From positions 1 through 8,051 of the forward strand of contig CAIYXE010000219.1 in assembly GCA_903930095.1 (NCBI GenBank): a stretch of DNA of 8,051 nt, in the 5' to 3' direction. The DNA is from an uncultured Hyphomicrobiales bacterium (GTDB lineage Bacteria > Pseudomonadota > Alphaproteobacteria > Rhizobiales > Aestuariivirgaceae). Position 1 is the stretch's first letter; each line of letters starts with the position of its first letter. Below are positions 4,917 through 8,051 of the stretch, one piece after another. A model generated the notes under the pieces. It searched no databases, had not been told where the DNA came from, and saw only the letters and a list, made by a program, of their open reading frames with translations. The translations under genes and the position numbers were made by a program.

Positions 4917-5819
4917 CTAGACTTGTGCCTCCGCCGCCAGCCGCGCCTCCTCGCGGCGCTGGCGGCCGTCGAGCCAGATGATGGCGAGACCCGCAATCGC
5001 CACGAGACCCATGCCTGCCATGGCGAGAGAGTTCGGGATGTCGCCGAACAGGACGACGCTTGACAGCACCGCCCAGATGGTAAGCGTGTACATGAAGGGC
5101 GCGACCGTGCGCGCCGCCGCCATGCGATAGGCGACATAGAGCAGAAAGTGCCCGGCAACCGCGGTGGCGCCTGCCATGACCATCAGCAGCGTTTCCCGCA
5201 TGTCGGGCATGCGCGGCGTCTCGAAGGCAAGCGTGCCGATGCCGCCTGCTGCGCCGAGAACCACCAGAAGCGTCAGGGTGGCGACGAGCGGGGGCACGTC
5301 GCGGGGCGCGCGCGGCGTGATAAGGTCACGGGTGGCGGCGGCCATTGGGCAAAGGAAGGCGAGCATGGCGTAGAAGGAGGACGCCCCGCCGCCGGGCTGG
5401 GCCACGAGGAGTGCCCCCGCGAGGCCGAAGAGGATCAGCGTCAGGCGCATGCGCCCGGGTTCTTCGCTCCGGAAGGCCCAGGCGCCCAGCAGCACGAAGA
5501 GCGGAGCCGTCTGTGCGATCGCCACCAGATCGGCGATGGCGATGAAGCCGAGGCCCAGCGTGAAGCTGACATTGGCAACGACCTCAAGGAGGCCACGGCC
5601 CACCAGCCAGCCGTTGAACATGCGCTGCAGATGATGAGCCTGGCCCAGGGCGGCGATGAGGCTGAGGCAGATCAGCACCGAGGCGATGCCGCGCATCAGC
5701 ATCAGCTGGCCGAGCGGCGCATCCGCCAGCGCCAGCTTCATGCAGCTGTCGGAGGTAACGAACATGCCCATGGCAACCACCATCGCAAGGATGGCGCGGA
5801 GATTACTGGGGCTGCTCAT
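4917..5819 (-). CDS. EamA/DMT-family inner-membrane transporter
   Basis: A 300-residue drug/metabolite transporter-superfamily permease with about ten hydrophobic segments: roughly 8-25, 36-57, 72-92, 96-116, 124-141, 146-162, 178-198, 208-230, 238-259 and 264-283. They form two EamA repeats of five. The helix-2 pattern LMLMRGIAS and the FTLGLGFIAIADLVAI stretch in the first repeat are typical of the family. A charged tail (GRQRREEARLAAE) ends in the cytoplasm. Length is normal (280-310). The ATG at 5819 is the first in frame before the first helix, but only a weak AGGC precedes it. The gene begins 29 bases after the DUF4170 stop, so it is probably the last gene of the same transcription unit. 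The transported compound (amino acid, nucleotide-like or other small metabolite) cannot be told from sequence. Confidence 0.88.
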   Translation of the reverse strand: MSSPSNLRAILAMVVAMGMFVTSDSCMKLALADAPLGQLMLMRGIASVLICLSLIAALGQAHHLQRMFNGWLVGRGLLEVVANVSFTLGLGFIAIADLVAIAQTAPLFVLLGAWAFRSEEPGRMRLTLILFGLAGALLVAQPGGGASSFYAMLAFLCPMAAATRDLITPRAPRDVPPLVATLTLLVVLGAAGGIGTLAFETPRMPDMRETLLMVMAGATAVAGHFLLYVAYRMAAARTVAPFMYTLTIWAVLSSVVLFGDIPNSLAMAGMGLVAIAGLAIIWLDGRQRREEARLAAEAQV

Positions 5820-5848
5820 GATGGGCGGATTGCCTGAGATTGACGCGT

Positions 5849-6100
5849 TCAGCCGGCCTTGCCGTCCGAGGGGTCGAGCAGGCGGTGGAGGTGGACGATG
5901 AAATAGCGCATCTGGGCGTTGTCCAGCGTCTCGCGGGCCTTGGCCAGCCAGGCCTGGTAGGCCTCGGCGTAATTGGGGTAGAAGCCCACGACGTCGAGCT
6001 TCGCCAGGTCCCTGAATGTCACCGATTTCACATCGTCGAGCTCGCCTCCAAAGACGAGGTGGAGAAGCTGGGTATCGGGCTTGGTTGGGGCTTTGGTCAT
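5849..6100 (-). CDS. DUF4170 family small protein
   Basis: An 83-residue soluble protein of unknown function that matches the DUF4170 family of alphaproteobacteria. Recognisable blocks are LLHLVFGGEL (12-21), FRDLAKLDVVGFYPNYAEAY (29-48) and MRYFIVHLHRLLDP (64-77); these cover nearly the whole protein. The ATG at 6100 overlaps the stop of the phosphatase gene (ATGA) and has GAGGA (6105-6109) 4 bases upstream, so translation is coupled; an open extension to 6169 is antisense-like sequence within the phosphatase gene in another frame. From memory, pmbA/tldD, an inositol-monophosphatase-family gene and DUF4170 occur in this order in several Hyphomicrobiales, sometimes next to lipid A/Kdo genes. 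No catalytic motif is apparent, and no function should be assigned. Confidence 0.82.
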   Translation of the reverse strand: MTKAPTKPDTQLLHLVFGGELDDVKSVTFRDLAKLDVVGFYPNYAEAYQAWLAKARETLDNAQMRYFIVHLHRLLDPSDGKAG

Positions 6101-6888
6101 AGGGTCCTCAGAGCTTCGATCAGCGCTGCGTGGCGCTTCGCACCTGCAGCAACGAGGCCTTGCTGCCACGGCTCGGGACGGTTGTAAATGTATCCTTCGC
6201 CAAAAGATGAAGAGACGGCCCCGCCGGCCTCGATGACGAGCAGTTCGCCTGCCGCGAGGTCCCAGTCGTGGCGCTTCCCGATCGAGACGGCGCCGTCCAG
6301 GCGGCCCGCCGCCACATAGGCGAGCCGCAATTGCAGTGGCAGCTGGCCACTGGCATCACCCGTGATGCCGAGACGGGCGAGGCCCGAAAGCGCCTTTCGG
6401 TTCCCGGCGATGACGGCACCCTCGAGCCTCGCAGGATCATTCATCCGGAGCGGTTCGCCGTTGAGGCTTGCCCCTTCGCCCACTGTTGCGGCATAGAATT
6501 CATTGCGCAGCGGCCTGTAGACGGCCGCGAGCACCGGGCGCCCGCCGATGGCCAGGGCTGCTGCAACGCACCATTCCTGGCGGCCCTCGATGAAGGCGCG
6601 GGTGCCGTCAATGGGGTCGATGATCCACAGCTTTTCCTGCGCCATGCGGCCCTGCGGCAAGTCGGGCGTCTCCTCCGACAGCCAGCCATAGGAGGGGCGG
6701 GCGGAATTCAGCCGTTGCGCCAGCAGGTCGTTGATGGCGAGGTCGCCCTCCGTCACCTGTGAGCCATCGGGTTTGGTCCAGCACTGGAGGCCGCTGCGCC
6801 TCGACAGGCTGCGGCCCAGCTCCCCCGCCTCGCGGACGGCGTCGAAGAGCAGGGTGGCGTCGTCTTTCAGCGCGTCAGACGCCGGCAA
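6097..6888 (-). CDS. inositol monophosphatase/CysQ-family phosphatase
   Basis: A 263-residue Mg-dependent, lithium-sensitive-type phosphomonoesterase. The metal-site motifs are all present: TEGD (46-49), the Glu pair in LSEE (70-73), DPIDGT (91-96; D91, D94) and the C-terminal HDWD (207-210; W209, D210) followed by AAGELLVIEAGG. The family includes inositol-1-phosphatase, 3'(2'),5'-bisphosphate nucleotidase (CysQ), histidinol-phosphate phosphatase and fructose bisphosphatase, and these cannot be separated safely here; DGTRAFIEG fits CysQ- or HisN-type members. The start is a TTG: an in-frame TGA lies just two codons upstream, no ATG appears before residue 82, and GAGGGG sits 7 bases ahead. 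It overlaps the end of the pmbA-like gene by 14 bases and the DUF4170 start by 4, so the three are probably translated together. Confidence 0.87.
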   Translation of the reverse strand: MPASDALKDDATLLFDAVREAGELGRSLSRRSGLQCWTKPDGSQVTEGDLAINDLLAQRLNSARPSYGWLSEETPDLPQGRMAQEKLWIIDPIDGTRAFIEGRQEWCVAAALAIGGRPVLAAVYRPLRNEFYAATVGEGASLNGEPLRMNDPARLEGAVIAGNRKALSGLARLGITGDASGQLPLQLRLAYVAAGRLDGAVSIGKRHDWDLAAGELLVIEAGGAVSSSFGEGYIYNRPEPWQQGLVAAGAKRHAALIEALRTL

Positions 6889-8051
6889 TGGTCAGCCCCT
6901 CGACGAGGCAGTTGGGGGCGTTCACCGAGGCGCGGAACTCGAGGTTGCTTGCCGGCCGGAGCGTCCTGAACATGTCCTTGAGGTTTCCGGCAATGGTGAT
7001 CTCGCTCACCGGATAGGTGAGTTCGCCATTCTCGATCCAGAAGCCCGACGCGCCACGGCTGTAGTCGCCTGTGACGTTGTTGATGGAAGAGCCGATGAGT
7101 TCAGTGACGTAGAGCCCCTGCACGATGGCCTTGATCTGCTCCTCGGGCGACTGTTCACCTGCGGGCAGATAGACGTTGGACGTCGACGGGCCGCCACGGG
7201 AGCCTTGCCCCGTGGGCGGAAGACCCAGCTGCCGGGCCGAGCGCAGGTCGAGCACCCAGCCGGTGAGCACGCCATTCTCGACCAGGTTCCGCCGGTGACA
7301 GGCCAGCCCCTCGCCGTCGAATGGGCGCGAGCCGTATCCGCGCCGGATGAAGGGATCCTCGAGGATGGTGATATGGGAGCCGAACACCTGATGGCCCAAC
7401 TGGTCCTTGAGGAAGCTCGTTCCGCGCGCGATGGCAGCACCGTTGATGGCCCCGAGGAGATGGCCGATCAGGCCGGATGCGACACGTCTGTCATAGATGA
7501 CCGGCACGGACTGCGACTTGATCTTGCGCGGATCCACCCGCTTCACCGCGCGCTCGCCCGCGCTGCGGCCGATGATTTCGGGCTCGCGCAGGTCTGCGAA
7601 GTGGACGGCGGCGGAATAGTCATAGTCGCGCTGCATGGCGAGGCCCTCGCCTGCGATCGCCGACATCGAGATGCCAGTGCCGGTGCGGCGATAGCCCTGG
7701 GAGAAGCCGTTGGAGATGACGATGCCGACCGAGGTCTCTGACCGCGAGGCGCCCGCACCTGAGGATTTGGTCACGCCCTTGACCGCAAGGCCTGCTGCCT
7801 CGGCGCGCCGCGCGAGGTCTTCAAGGCTCCTGGGGTCCGGCAGGTCATCCGCCGCAAGGTCGAGGTCGGGGATGACGGTTGCCAGTTGTGCCGGCTCGGC
7901 GATTCCGGCATGGGGGTCTGGCGGGGCGAGCCGGGCCATGTTGAGGGCGTTTTCGGCGAGACGGTGGATCGCCTCCTTCGTCAGCACGCTTCCCGAGATG
8001 GTGGCGGAGGACTTGCCCGAATAGACCTTGAGGCTGATGTCGCGCGCCTCC
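6875..8051 (-). CDS. pmbA: TldD/PmbA-family protein (PmbA/TldE-like), N-terminus beyond the window
   Basis: The last 391 residues of a TldD/PmbA-family protein; about 55-60 N-terminal residues of the usual 450 lie past the right edge. The in-frame GTG at 7987 is internal, because residues before it (ISLKVYSGKSSATISGS) match the family's N-terminal strand region. Strong C-terminal marks are TGDYSRGASGFW (about 327-338) and PVSEITIAGNLKDMF (about 347-361). Further blocks are SVPVIYDRRVASGLIGHLLG, FLKDQLG, PFDGEG and VTELIG. No HExxxH zinc motif is seen, which is what distinguishes PmbA/TldE from its metalloprotease partner TldD. In E. coli the TldD-PmbA pair matures microcin B17 and degrades CcdA; the alphaproteobacterial substrate is unknown. 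No tldD partner or peptide precursor is in the window. It heads the overlapping unit with the phosphatase and DUF4170 genes. Confidence 0.88.
   Translation of the reverse strand, partial: EARDISLKVYSGKSSATISGSVLTKEAIHRLAENALNMARLAPPDPHAGIAEPAQLATVIPDLDLAADDLPDPRSLEDLARRAEAAGLAVKGVTKSSGAGASRSETSVGIVISNGFSQGYRRTGTGISMSAIAGEGLAMQRDYDYSAAVHFADLREPEIIGRSAGERAVKRVDPRKIKSQSVPVIYDRRVASGLIGHLLGAINGAAIARGTSFLKDQLGHQVFGSHITILEDPFIRRGYGSRPFDGEGLACHRRNLVENGVLTGWVLDLRSARQLGLPPTGQGSRGGPSTSNVYLPAGEQSPEEQIKAIVQGLYVTELIGSSINNVTGDYSRGASGFWIENGELTYPVSEITIAGNLKDMFRTLRPASNLEFRASVNAPNCLVEGLTIAGV
6896..6901 (-). promoter_or_regulatory. ribosome binding site fixing the TTG start of the phosphatase
   Basis: GAGGGG on the minus strand, inside the end of the pmbA-like coding sequence, is 7 bases before the TTG at 6888. 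The frame is closed by TGA at 6894-6892, so no ATG or GTG start further upstream is available. Confidence 0.7.

Noticed and set aside
5148..5837. Plus-strand open frame (229 codons) opposite the transporter gene
   Set aside because: Charged low-complexity composition rich in Gly, Glu, His and Gln, the expected complement of a hydrophobic membrane-protein gene.
6731..7741. Plus-strand open frame (336 codons) opposite the pmbA and phosphatase genes
   Set aside because: Antisense to strongly conserved TldD/PmbA and phosphatase motifs; no domain recognised.
1..8051. CRISPR arrays, tRNA/rRNA genes, insertion sequences, phage or defence genes
   Set aside because: No spaced direct repeats, cloverleaf sequences, transposase motifs or toxin/defence-type domains were seen on either strand.

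Overview
The window is GC-rich, almost fully coding DNA that reads like an alphaproteobacterial chromosome, most likely Hyphomicrobiales (Rhizobiales). Three things point that way: a DUF4170 gene next to an inositol-monophosphatase-family gene and a pmbA/tldD gene; two hairpin repeats of types I recall as dispersed in that group; and the codon bias. I cannot name a species. There are nine protein genes, two of them cut by the window edges. I see no RNA gene, insertion sequence, CRISPR array or prophage. The longest gene-free stretch is the 147 bases at 496-642.

Left edge (1-495, +): the C-terminal part of a multispan membrane protein with a very histidine-rich loop, of the UreH/TauE-like or nickel-transporter-like type. 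A 147-base gap follows with an imperfect hairpin, an operator-like inverted repeat and a TTGACA box.

Centre (643-4848): an apparent three-gene operon on +. It encodes a TIM-barrel ketose 3-epimerase-like protein, then (4-base overlap) a Tm-1-like/UPF0261 protein, then (1-base gap) a protein made of two SRPBCC domains. A hairpin separates it from a divergent pair: an L-rhamnose/L-fucose-mutarotase-family gene (-) and an L-xylulose-reductase-like short-chain dehydrogenase (+). Mutarotase, epimerase and dehydrogenase together suggest processing of a rare sugar or polyol. The roles of the UPF0261 and double-SRPBCC proteins in such a pathway are unknown, and this is the part of the window most likely to hold something undescribed. 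No transporter, kinase, aldolase or regulator of the pathway lies inside the window.

Right (4917-8051, all -): read in transcription order, a pmbA/tldE-like gene (N-terminus beyond the right edge), an inositol-monophosphatase/CysQ-family phosphatase with a TTG start, a DUF4170 gene and an EamA-type drug/metabolite transporter. The first three overlap each other and the fourth starts 29 bases after the third, so they look like one transcription unit. Both convergent junctions in the window (3625-3672 and 4849-4916) carry a hairpin, probably acting as a bidirectional terminator.
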